DNA of 64,000 nt from contig CAJFCV020000005.1 in assembly GCA_904066235.2 (NCBI GenBank), forward strand, positions 2,542,001 through 2,606,000. Reading direction: 5' to 3'. The stretch comes from Bursaphelenchus xylophilus (lineage: Eukaryota; Nematoda; Chromadorea; Rhabditida; Aphelenchoididae). How positions within the stretch are numbered: the first letter of the stretch is position 1; each line of letters begins with the position of its first letter. Shown one piece after another: positions 34,971 through 45,838 of this stretch. The notes under the pieces are model-generated. The model had not been told where the DNA came from and did not search any database. It saw only the letters and a list, made by a program, of their open reading frames with translations. The translations under genes were made by a program, and so were the position numbers.

Positions 34971-35212
34971 CTTACCCCTTACCTAAACTTTTTCCCTCCT
35001 CAATTGCTCACCCACATTACTCATTTCCCCTTTTTCCCCGCTGCCTTTTCCTCGACTGACCTCAAGTGTTGGATCGTGCGAACCCATTTTCCGCATCGTC
35101 AAGTAATACATTGCTGTTTATTCATTGTGTACGTAACATAACACATAACTTTTTTGAATCATTTTTCAAATAATTTCAACGCGCTTTTAAAGATCGTTCA
35201 AAATCACAAAAT

Positions 35213-35401
35213 ATGGCTTTTATGAGATGGTTTTCTTCGATTGTTTCCGCTCAATCTTCGACAGTTTCCGTAAAAAAACCATTTTTGTTTAGAACAAGAA
35301 GATCTTGGAAGATCAACGGTCTTCTTCGGAAAAGAGAAAGGATATTGCATTGTGTCGTAAGGGGATTTTTGTGCGGGGATTTGAAGAGATTCATAGTTTA
35401 A
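35213..35401 (+). CDS. Possible small ORF, 62 residues
   Basis: The frame starts at an ATG after AATCACAAAAT and ends at TAA. It encodes an arginine-rich, acidic-poor N-terminus (MAFMRWFSSIVSAQSS) that could be read as a mitochondrial presequence. There is no homologue I recognise, no splice evidence, and an overlapping minus frame is also open. It may be noise. Confidence 0.2.
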   Translation: MAFMRWFSSIVSAQSSTVSVKKPFLFRTRRSWKINGLLRKRERILHCVVRGFLCGDLKRFIV

Positions 35402-35497
35402 TGTAGCCATTATTATGTCATGAAGTCGGAAAGGAGAAAAAATTTTGATGACTAATATTTTTTTACTCAAATTTTGATTTTTTATGGATCATTCTAA

Positions 35498-35948
35498 CAG
35501 GAGAAGTACCCCAAGTGCGACGCTCAGATTTTGATGAAACATGGCAGAAAGTTAGAATATTTTTTTCTAAAATATATGCAAAAATCCTAGCTCGCGTTTA
35601 GCAGAAACAGCCGAGATTTTTCGATCGAAAGTTGGCGAAAATTTGACACTTTTTGCCGAATTTCGGCACGACATGTTTCTTGCCTATTTCAACCATATAG
35701 GGTAATCTTTTCACAAAAAATCAATTTTTTCGGCACGAAACTGGCAAAGCTATGATCAAAAAGTGTTTTTCTCTCTGACCGCTCTCCGCATTTAACGTAC
35801 TCTCTCGGCGGCAATGGTCGTTCATATCTCGGCGGAGCTCGCAAAGCGCGAGCTAAAATTTTCAGGAATTGGTGTTTAGTTTATGGCCGACGTGTGTGCA
35901 AAATTTAAAGAAAATATGAGCGTCGCACTTGGGGTAATTCCTCTGTAA
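35498..35948 (+). mobile_element. Repeat family B, full but diverged copy
   Basis: Starts ACAGGAGAAGTACCCCAAGT and ends TTGGGGTAATTCCTCTGTAA. Differences from other copies are scattered along the length, so this is one of the older full copies. Confidence 0.85.
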
Positions 35949-36124
35949 GCCCAGAATAGGAAGACAATTTACATTTAGGGGATAGTCAACCTTTAACAAT
36001 GCGGTGTGCCCATTATTTTCCAGACAGACTGATAATTTATTCGATATTTCCAAAAATATTTATACTTGTTTGAATGAAATTTGTTCATGCGTATTTTACC
36101 ATCATATGATAGTCAATTCTAACA

Positions 36125-36260
36125 TTTCTACCTGTAAAATAATGGGCACGTTGTCGTATCGAAAATCGCAGCCGAGAAAATGAATTGTGTCGCGGCAAGA
36201 TCAAATTTCTTTTCACTTGACGCACCGACATTCCTCTTACTATTTTCCCGACAAAAAAAT
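36125..36260. mobile_element. MITE family A, decayed copy
   Basis: Left part ACCTGTAAAATAATGGGCAC, interior CGTATCGAAAATCGCAGCCG and GTGTCGCGGCAAGATCAAAT, right part TACTATTTTCCCGACAAA. The lead-in GCGTATTTTACCATCATATG matches the copies at 12588 and 15440. A right-end scrap lies at 36003-36035. Confidence 0.75.
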
Positions 36261-36460
36261 GCCGCCGGAAGTCTGGCGCTTTCCTGTAGACGTGTTCAGG
36301 CATTATACTTTGTTTGTATTCCGGGAATTTGTCGCTGGCCTTTAGTCTTTGCTACACCCAGATTTAGTAATATTTCCGTCTGTCATGTAGGAACTAAATA
36401 AATAACTGAGTTTTGTAAGACAATGTTGTAGTACGGCATTGATTTTTGGCCCAAAAAGTT

Positions 36461-36996
36461 ACAGGGTAATTCAAAAAATGGACAATTTTTGAAGTCGGTG
36501 TATCCCACCATGAATGCCGCAGTCAGTGGAGAGAAGAATGGTTTTCTATTTTTCAACGGTCCTGTTTCGTCATAGCCATTTCAGTTTTTGAAATATTTTG
36601 GTTGGACGGCTTATACAAGCCAAAATGTTAGGGCAGCCCATATTCTGACAACGTTTTCCAAACATTTTGCTATATTTAGGTCCAAAAATCTTCAACGACC
36701 TCAATTTTTACGACAAGCTGAAAACTATGTGTTGACTGTTTATTACGGAAACAATGAAACAAAAAGGAGATTTAGGAGTGAAAAATTTTCCAATTTCCCA
36801 GCGAGAATGGGCGCGCTGACCCGGCAACTTCAGACCACCTTATGTCCGCAACTTTTGAAGCTGACGAACAATTTTTGCAGTGAAAATGTTTACATAATGT
36901 AGTAGTTTTATGCCATGGGTACCTTTTTCCGATAAACGTTCTAACCCAAGAGAAATCAAAGAAGGAAAATGTCTATTTTTTTAATCACCATGTACA
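36461..36996. mobile_element. Short TACAGGGT-ended element
   Basis: Left end TACAGGGTAATTCAAAAAAT and right end, inverted, TACATGGTGATTAAAAAAAT; the following GGACA/AGACA also matches. About 535 bp, with no transposase motif recognised. Its right end abuts a MITE family C copy. Confidence 0.6.
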
Positions 36997-37222
36997 GTTA
37001 CGGACCTGATCCAGTGGCAAAAAATGTATCATTTTGCATCCGAGGAGTATCGAAAAATGTGGCAAAATATCTCCTTCTCCAGGTGAAAAAACGTTTTGAA
37101 GGGCGCGCTTTTGAAATCTGAGTTTTTTCACTTGGACAAGGAGGTATTGTGCGACATTTTTTGATACTTCGCGGATGCAAAATGATGCATTTTTTTGGCA
37201 CAAGATCAGGCCCGCCACTGTA
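36993..37222. mobile_element. MITE family C, copy 1
   Basis: A hairpin-like element of about 230 bp. The left end TACAGTTACGGACCTGATCC and the right end GATCAGGCCCGCCACTGTA are inverse. The whole element folds back on itself (CATTTTGCATCCGAGGAGTA against ACTTCGCGGATGCAAAATGA). Confidence 0.8.
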
Positions 37223-37368
37223 AAATCAATATGACTTATAAACTGGTCCTTGGGGAACCCAATATTGTCCCAAATATGCCTAACATGAGAGGTATAGATC
37301 TGCCGATAATGCACAAAAAATAAACTTTTTGAGATACGACAGCTCGGTAGGCTTTTTCAGGTTGAAGT

Positions 37369-37605
37369 GCAGTGGCGGACCTGATCCAGTGGCAAAACAA
37401 ACGTACCATTTTGCATCATGGAAGTATCAAAAAATGTAGCAAAATGCCTCCCTCTCCGAGTGAAAAAACATCGATTTCAAAAGCGCGCGAAAAACTCCCT
37501 TCAAAACAGAGGTTTTTAGTTGAAAAGGGAGGTATTTTGCGACATTTTTTGATACTTCCCGGAGGCAAAATGGCACGTTTTTGCCATTGGATCAGGTCCG
37601 CTATT
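37369..37605. mobile_element. MITE family C, copy 2
   Basis: Left GCAGTGGCGGACCTGATCCA, right TTGGATCAGGTCCGCTATTA. The two halves pair almost throughout, with GGAAGTATCAAAAAATGT opposite ACATTTTTTGATACTTCC. Confidence 0.82.
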
Positions 37606-37979
37606 AGTCAAAATTTCGCAACGTTTCTGTTTCTGCTTCGCTCATAATGATCACCTATAACACTCCCAATTTCACCCCTAAATCTTCCTACAATCACCTT
37701 CAAATCCTCTTATGACGCGCTGAGTTTGCATTCTCATCCATTTCTATATGTGTTTGTTATCAAAACTTTCCCATTTTGCATAAATATTCGCTCTCGAAAA
37801 ACATTATTATTTTTTTCAACTCGCCCTTTTCCCCCGTTTCCCTTCGGCTGCTATGGCGCTCAAAAAAAATACGTAGGATTTTGGGAAAAAAGGAGTAATA
37901 TTCATGTAGCTACACAAACACCGCTCGGTTCCGTTCCGCTAGCACATTTTTATGGGAAACGAGGGGGGAGATTGTGAAA

Positions 37980-40900
37980 AAAATAAACGAACAATTGTCT
38001 TTTTTATACTCGAAATGATTAGTTTAAAAATGGGTTTGAGTAAGTGAGGTTTTTTATTGAGGGATTTAGTTTGATTTATTATGTTTGTTGGGGAAATGGA
38101 ATTGCGAATTGATACTTTTTCATTTGTTTTTAGATTTAAAAAGCGGTATAAAGTGGATCCGAAAAATGAAAAAGTGTATGGTCTTGATGAACTTTATCTA
38201 TTAACAGGATAAGTACCTCATGTGTGACGCTCAGATTTAATGAATCTTGCTTTCTAGTCTGAAAATGACATTCTAAATTTTTCTTAATTTTTTGAGACCA
38301 ATTTCGTGACCTAAAAATTTCAGTCGTTCCTGCAAAAAACTAGCTATGACTCTTGCATTTGCCTTACAAAGAATTATTTTAAATTTTTACTGAGTTTTCA
38401 TAGGATATCTTTGAGAGAATTTTTAGTTTTTTGTTGTCACAAGAAACCGTCACGTATTTTACAATTAAAAAAATTTTTTTGGAGGAAATTATCCCGACTT
38501 TTTTCGCAAAAGATAGCACTGGTTGACAAGATTTTCTTTCCGCAAAAAATCTCATGAACCGCTTGGATTAGAACCTTGGAATTTGACGTGAAAACTTTCT
38601 GGGCCCTCTAATATCATATGCAAAAACCCATCTCATTTAATGCATGAACTTTTTGTACTGAAGGCCAAAACGATGTTGATAAAACCTTGTTTTCAATGTT
38701 GGCGATAGTCGAAAAAGAAATCTTTGTTTCTCATGAGCCAAATGGCCATAGGACGTGTTTGTGGTACGGTTGGAATCGCTAAGATCTCCTGTATCGAAAG
38801 GCATCACATGTTTTTAGGGGTTTTTATTTTTTCGGCCGAAAAAATTTACTTTTTAGTTGGGCATTCAATCTAAATTCATCACATATTTTATCAAAATTTG
38901 TCTGCTGCATTTTAAGCACCTCCCTTGTTAATTTAAGCCGAATTTCATTGAGATCCAAGACCTTTATTTCTATTGTAGATGTAAAATACGAGCGCAAAAT
39001 ATTTTTCATTTTTTCAAGCCCCCTTTTTCGACTATTTCCACAAAATTCACAGATCTATAACCCCTTTTTATATTATAAACAAACCCTGATTTCCCAAACC
39101 TCTTCCCTCCGGAACGCTGACTCACTGTGACCTCACCTGTTTTGGGCGCGAGCTAAAGCGCCGACATCAGAAAGAGGTGCAAATTACTTTTTTCGTTGTC
39201 TCCAACTCTAACGTTTCTCTCCGAGCTTGAACTAAATTCAGAATCCAACGGAAATTTTCTTTCGCCTCATTAGACAAAAAACACCGATTTCACCGAGTTT
39301 TATTCGGGATGCGCTTGCGTTTCAGAAGGTTTTCAGGGGGATAAATGAGATTTTGAAATGAGTTTGGAGGGCATGAAGAGATATTTTTTATGGTAAAATA
39401 CGAGTGCTTCAAAGTTTATCAGTTTTAAAAAAAAGTTTGGATTTCTTGAAAGTTCTTTGCATACATTTTCGTACATATTTTCAAAGTAAAGTAGTATAAT
39501 ACCTCGAAATTTTAATTTTTAAGACAACTTGTCAAACCTATGTACATCGAATGCCTAGGGACAAAAAAAATAAATTCGTTGTAGGAAGTTCTCCCTGTAC
39601 AGAGCTGCAAAATGCTTCTTACATTAGAATTTCTCTCATAGTGTTTGTTAAAGTCTGGTTCTATTGCTGTATGATCTAAAAAAGTTAAAAAAACTAGGCC
39701 ATTACTCGGAGAATTACCTCTTGCCGTTTGTGGAAAATGAGTGAAAAAGGGAAAGTTTCCTTTCTGTCAGTGCGTTTATTAATAGAGCCCTTTTGACAAT
39801 TTTTTTAACTCCACTTACAAAAACTATTTGATTATGTGTTGATTTTCTTTTTGGCTCAAAAAACCATGAAATTTTTTCAAATTCTTTTTTACTTGGCAAA
39901 ATTACAAGTAAAGTTATTTAAATAACGATTTTTCGCTTTCATGAACATTCTTCTACGTGCACTGAGAGAGCATGCAAAATGCGGAGAGTGGTCGGAGAAA
40001 AAAAACGTTTTTTAGCCATATCTCTGTCATTTTCTCGAGGAGAGAATCGGTTTTTTTCGCAGTCCTGAGTAAAAATAAGCCTAAACATTTTATACATATT
40101 GTAGGTCGCAAAAAAGTGCAAATTTTTTTTCCTTTTGGACTAAAAATCTCGATGTTTCTGCAAAAAAACAAGCTCAGAATTTCCATGGGTCTTCAAAAAA
40201 CTAGTCTAAATTGGTCCAGTTTCGTAAAAATCTGGGCGTTCCCCTGTAAACTCCTCTTTTTTGCTTCGATTTCAATTCAACAATCGCTAATTTGTAAGCC
40301 AATGTACTTTGAATTTACCTTCTCTCCAGACGCTCTTTCATTTTTCCCCTTCTCCTTTTCTTATCCCGTCTGAAAATCGCCTCCATTCATTGCGCAACTC
40401 TGCATTCGCCTAGTCCGCTCCTCTTAATTTGATTAGAAACCAGAATAAATATTGGTTGATCCAATAACAAAATAAAAATAACAATAGTTACTTTCCTCTT
40501 CCTCTGCCCGAGTTCTCTCCGCTGTTTTGCGAGCCCTGCTGATGCGCGTGATTCCCCCCCCCACTCTCCCACAATGTTTGCGCAAGAATTGTTGTTTTTT
40601 CGACGTCTCTGACAAATGAGCTGGGATTTTTGCTAATTTTCAGGCTCTGGGAAAGCGAAATCTCCAACAGTTTTTGTTGGGATCGCCTCGGACTAATTGC
40701 AAGCTTACGGTCGAGAAAAGCTGGGTAATGAGTGAGGAAAATGTTTACAAGTTTTGAGGGGAAAGTTGGGTGATTTTTTTGTCGATTTCTAGAAGAAACT
40801 GTCAAAGCGACGTTCTCTTATCCTTCAAATTTTGTATGGGCAATCTCTCTAGGGCACGTTTTGGTGATGACAATATTTAACTTGTTCCAGAGGAAGTTGA

Positions 40901-42300
40901 GGCTTTCAATATCTTTTCTCCGAAATACCATGGACGATGAGGAGAGTAGATCAGGGAAAAATATATTTCAAGTTGTATATAATTGCAATTTCGTGTGAAA
41001 AATCGGGTTATAGGAGTTCTTGTGACTTATTTTGTAAAATACGCTCAGCAAAGGTACTTGTACAGTCAAGCTATGTTCATCGAATTCAAAAAGTCCAAAT
41101 TTATAATATTTGTTCTTTGTAGAAGGATTTCTTTGTACAGAGGTTTACTTTGGCCCAGAATTGAGTTCCACGGCTTTGGAAACCATTTTTGCAGATAGGG
41201 TTTGTTATATGGAAGCTTGTTGCATGGTGGTTCACAGAACACATATATTTTGATATGTAAGAGCAGAAAAAAAATTTTTTTTTTGTAATTTATACATATT
41301 TATATTTTAATATTGATATCTTTTTGTAAAATACGCATCATCGTGTTTGTTCTGTCTAATTTGAATCTTCAAATCAAAATTGGCGTATTTTAAAACTAAA
41401 TGTAGTAATAAAAAATTTTAAGAGGCCTTTTTATGAAGACTATCCCAAATTTCAGCCTCCACACTTCCGAAACCCCTCTCTTTTCTTATCACTAGTCATG
41501 TTTTTTTTGCGTTACTATATTTTTTATTTTTCCGGGATCTTTCGCAATTTTGTTGTGAAATTTTTTCCATTTTTATTTTTATTCTTAGCTTATCAGTCAT
41601 TTTTTATGGAACCTTTCCGTTCATGAGGTTTGATTGCTTGTTTTATTGCGTCGTTTTTATAGCCGAGAAAAATGTAGCTTTTTTATTCATTTTCAGCGAC
41701 TTTTTCTTACATTTTCAAAATTTTATTTTTTGATTAAAATAATCAAAAAAACTTATCGTAAAATTTTTTTTCTACCGTATTTTACAAACAGGACTTTTTA
41801 AAGCTACTAAAAAGTTGACGAAACGTTGGAATAAATTTTTTTTAATTTTTTTTCAAGGTTTTTAGCTCGCGCTTTGCAAAAACAACCAAAATTTCGGGTA
41901 GATATTTGAGCATTTTCCTTTTATCTTTCGACAATTTAAAAATAAGTCAGATTATTCTCTAAAAAATTGATTTTTCATGAAAATATTCATCAACATATGG
42001 CCAAAACCCCATTTAAATAAAAATTTGGGAGATATTGAGATTTTTTTGATCCGATGATTTTAGAAACTTTATCACAAAAAAAATAGTTTTCCAATGCAAA
42101 AATAAGTAAAAAAAGTGGTTTAAAAAATGTTTTTTTTCTGGTGGTCTCTCTTCATTTTATCTAGTCTCTCTCTCGGCGCAAAATTTGTTTTTTTTTAATT
42201 TCTTGATAAAGCCAATGTTTGATTTTTTCAAATTTTGAGTCAGGCTTCTAGAAATAGTATTTGTCGTTCATGCAACCCAATTTTGATATTTACTTTTGTA
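37980..42300. other. Repeat-rich stretch without a recognised gene
   Basis: Decayed family B pieces occur at 38207-38400 (ACAGGATAAGTACCTCATGT) and 39930-40250 (GGAGAGTGGTCGGAG; GGGCGTTCCCCTGTAA), and a short one near 41860 (TTTAGCTCGCGCTTTGC). TAAAATACG motifs recur. Opposing frames around 40390-40800 lack splice borders and motifs. A moderately GC-rich patch at 39110-39180 (GGGCGCGAGCTAAAGCGCC) is unexplained. Confidence 0.5.
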
Positions 42301-42314
42301 TTCAATTATAAATA

Positions 42315-42564
42315 TACAGTGACAGATCTGATTCAGTTTTAAAAAATGTGCCATTTTGCATCAAGGGAGTATCAAAAATGTGGCAAAATACTTCCCTCTC
42401 TAAGCGAAAAAACTTCGTTTTGAAGGGTTCCCTCACAAAAAGAGCGGGCGAGCTTTTGAAATCGGAATTTTTTCACTTGGAGAGGGAGGTATTTTGCCAC
42501 ATTTTTGATGCTTCCCGGGTGCAAAATGGTACGTTTTTGCCACTGGATCGGGTCCGCAGTTGTA
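42315..42564. mobile_element. MITE family C, copy 3
   Basis: Left TACAGTGACAGATCTGATTC and right ACTGGATCGGGTCCGCAGTT. The middle contains CAAAAAGAGCGGGCGAGC, a phrase shared with the copy at 59898. Confidence 0.8.
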
Positions 42565-42635
42565 TGTGTATTCCGTTCCACGTATTTGAAAAAAAAATTT
42601 ATTGAGATTTCACAAAAAAATTTTTTTAATTTCAG

Positions 42636-42741
42636 GGAACTCCCCAGAAACCTCTCTCCCAAGCCCATCCCAAAACTCGACGTCATTACATTTTATTGCA
42701 ACCTGTCGCCCGAAAGGAATGACTCAAATTTGATGAAGTAA
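42636..42741 (+). CDS. Possible terminal exon of an upstream gene
   Basis: After a strong acceptor (TTAATTTCAG) an open frame reads ELPRNLSPKPIPKLDVITFY and onward to MK and TAA at 42739-42741. The composition is coding-like. It ends 210 bp before the start of the coiled-coil gene on the same strand, which is a spacing typical of nematode operons. No upstream exon was found, so the acceptor could instead define a 5' UTR of the next gene. A 66-residue open frame without an ATG (42743-42943) fills the gap. Confidence 0.35.
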
Positions 42742-42951
42742 CGTGATCGCTGAAAAAGAAAAGAGCGAACCGAACATCTCGACGAAAATAAGAACGCTCC
42801 CAAAAAATGATTTTATTGCTCACGTCGAAGTGATAACGCCATTCGGACAGAATTGGAATTTCGACGTGGAAAATTTGATTAAAACTACACATCGAATTGA
42901 TTTTTGCGATTTTTTGGAGGGAATTTGGAGGGTTATTATTTGAAAATAAAG

Positions 42952-45807
42952 ATGTCAACGGCACAGCAACTTCAGGTGAGATTTTTTTGAATTAAAAATT
43001 TTTTTATTTTTTTTTATTTTATCAAAAACTTTCCTTTATTGAAGCTCGTATTTTACAATTTTACATATTTTTTTAAATAAAAAAATAATACAATAAAAAA
43101 TACGTATTTTATAAAGTAAAGTATTTTTTATGTCTTATTTTTTTTTGGATTATTATAATTTTAGAAAATGAAAAAGCCATGCCTCTATTATATTTACATA
43201 CTGCCTCTATTATATTTACATATTTTCCGAAAAGTAAAAATGAAGTGTTTGTTTAAATACGAAGTTTCTATTTCTTTTATCAATTTTTTTTCAGCGAGCC
43301 CTTGAAGAACGAGCCAAAGAAATCACCGAGCTACAAAACAAACTGCGGCAGTGTGAAAATGACAGGTAAAATACGGAAACTGAGGTTCATTTTTAAAGAT
43401 TTTTTATATCAAAAATAAAAAAAATATTTTTTTGTTATTGAAAACATTGTTTTTTGCAAAAATATTTTTAATTATTAAAAATATATTTTTTCATTTTTTT
43501 AACGTAAAAAAATAGAATTTAAAAAATCAATGATTTTTTTTATTTTTTTTTTATTTTTCATTTTTATTTTTTATTTTCTTTTTTTTTTTATTTTTCATTT
43601 TTTATTTTTTTTTCTTTTCAATTTTCCTATTTTTTCAGAGTTCAATGGGCGAATCAGCGAAAAATGTTCGAGTCGCGACAACCCCCGGACATCCAGCAAC
43701 TCATGGCTCAAAAACGCGAACTCCAGCAGCAACTCCAACGGGAAGAATCGGAAAAACAAGAACTGTTTATGCAAATTAATCAGCTCATCGGGGAGATCGC
43801 GGACAGCCGCTCGAAACCCGTGGTGCCCGACCTAAGCGACGAGAATGGCCGTTTGAAGGCGCAAGTGTCGCAACTCACCGGTGAAAATGAAAATCTGCAA
43901 CGAGAAATCTCGACGACCAGGCAGAAATTGAGAGAGGAGCTGGAGAGCGAGAGGAATCAGCTGAATGTGATGCGGAAAAGCCACAACTTGGAGGTGGAAC
44001 GGCTGAAAGAGGAGACCCAAAGGTACATGAAGGAGCTGGAGAATAGCAATGCTGCTATTCAGAGTCTGAAGTTGGCGAAATCTGTGAGTTAAATATTATA
44101 AATTTAAGGCACCTTATCAGCCTGGAATTTGAGTTTAAAATTTTTAAAAAAAAAGTCCTAGTAAATAAGGAAAATAGTGATTTTCAAAATTTTTATGGCT
44201 TTTTTGAGTCTTTTTTTGCTCCAAAAATAAATTTGTTTTGCTGGTCAGTCTGAAGCTGGAGATTTGGTTCGCGATAGCGGTGAGGCGAGAAATTTTGCTG
44301 CGACGACCCGCCGTTATTTTCCCGACAGACTGATAGGATACGGATTTTTAAAGGTTTGCAGAGACCATCGAGAGTTTTAGGCTTTACTTTGAAAATAAAA
44401 TTTTTTTTTATATTTGTTTGACCTAAAAATTCAGCGAAAATAAAGAAAGATCTTTGAGGCCTCAGAACTCCATTTTACATTATAATGTACCTTCGTTTAT
44501 CCTTTTACATATTTATTAGTCTGTCGGGAAAATAATAAACAAAATGTCGCTGTTCCGATCGCGTCGCTGAATTGAAAAGCAATTTGATTTTGTCTCGACA
44601 GGCGATGTGATTTTTGATGCGACAGAGGGCACATTATTTTCCCGACAGACTGATATAACGAATACTTTTTTTTGATTCTTAAAAATTCAAAAAAAAAATC
44701 AGAAATCTTAATTTTTACCACAATTTTTTTAGCTATCCAACGATTCCAACCTCCAAAACGAAGTCAGCCAGCTCAAATCTCAGGTCGAGTCGTTAACTCG
44801 AACCAACCAAGACCTTTCATCTTACAAAAAAGAGTTAGAACAGAACCTGGCCAAGTCAAAAGACCTCAATTCCCAACTGGAAAGTCGGATATTGGACCTG
44901 GAGTCACGGTATCGCGACTTATCAAGCCGAAATTCCTCCTTGTTCATCAAATTGGGCCTGTCGCCGCAAAGCGATGTGGACCTTTTGGAGCGAAAAATCG
45001 ATGGATTAAGGGAGGAGAAGGAGAACGAAGTCAATAAAAGGTGAGAAAATATTTTTTCTCGTACAGGTTTTTTCGAGAAATATGGCAGAAAGTTTTTGCG
45101 AATATCTTTGTGCTTTTTTTAGTTATCCAAGAAATTTAAATTGATTTTAAAATTTGATGATAGGCGAGTTTAGGATATGCAAAAGATTTTTTTGTTGCGT
45201 CGGCGGAGAAACCATTTTTCGGCGGAGACATTTGACGTCTTTTTTGAAAATTGCATCTCGTTACAATCAAAAATCTTTTAGACACTAGAAGCTAACAATC
45301 CGAGACGTCCCTAAAGTCAATTTTTCGCAAAATTGACCGCTATAAAACGACACCTTTGTCTAGCAAATACATTTTTTAGTCCTTGTCGATTCGTTGTGCA
45401 GAGATTCAAAATAATTTTATTATTTTATCCGATCAAAAACTTTCAAGAGCTTTGTAACCCTAAGTTCATCCGTAACATCAAAATTATGCAATATCAGTTT
45501 GTCGGGAAAATAATGAGCACAATGTCGGTGCCCCGATCGGGTCGCAGAAGTGAAAAGAAATTTGATTTTGCCGCGACACAATTCATTTTCTCGGCGACGA
45601 TGCGATTTTCCAAGCAACAGAGTGCTCATTATTTCCCCGACAGAGTGGTATTTTTTCGAGAGAAAACGGAAAATAAGGAGAGTTGACCAGAGAAAAAAAG
45701 TTGTTTTGCCTATTTCGTCGCGGAGTTTTGCTCAAAAAATATGATTTTTGTGCTAAACATTATTATCTTATATCTATTAGAGCTTGAAATTTTGGATTGG
45801 AAATTTG

Positions 45808-45838
<31 letters not shown>

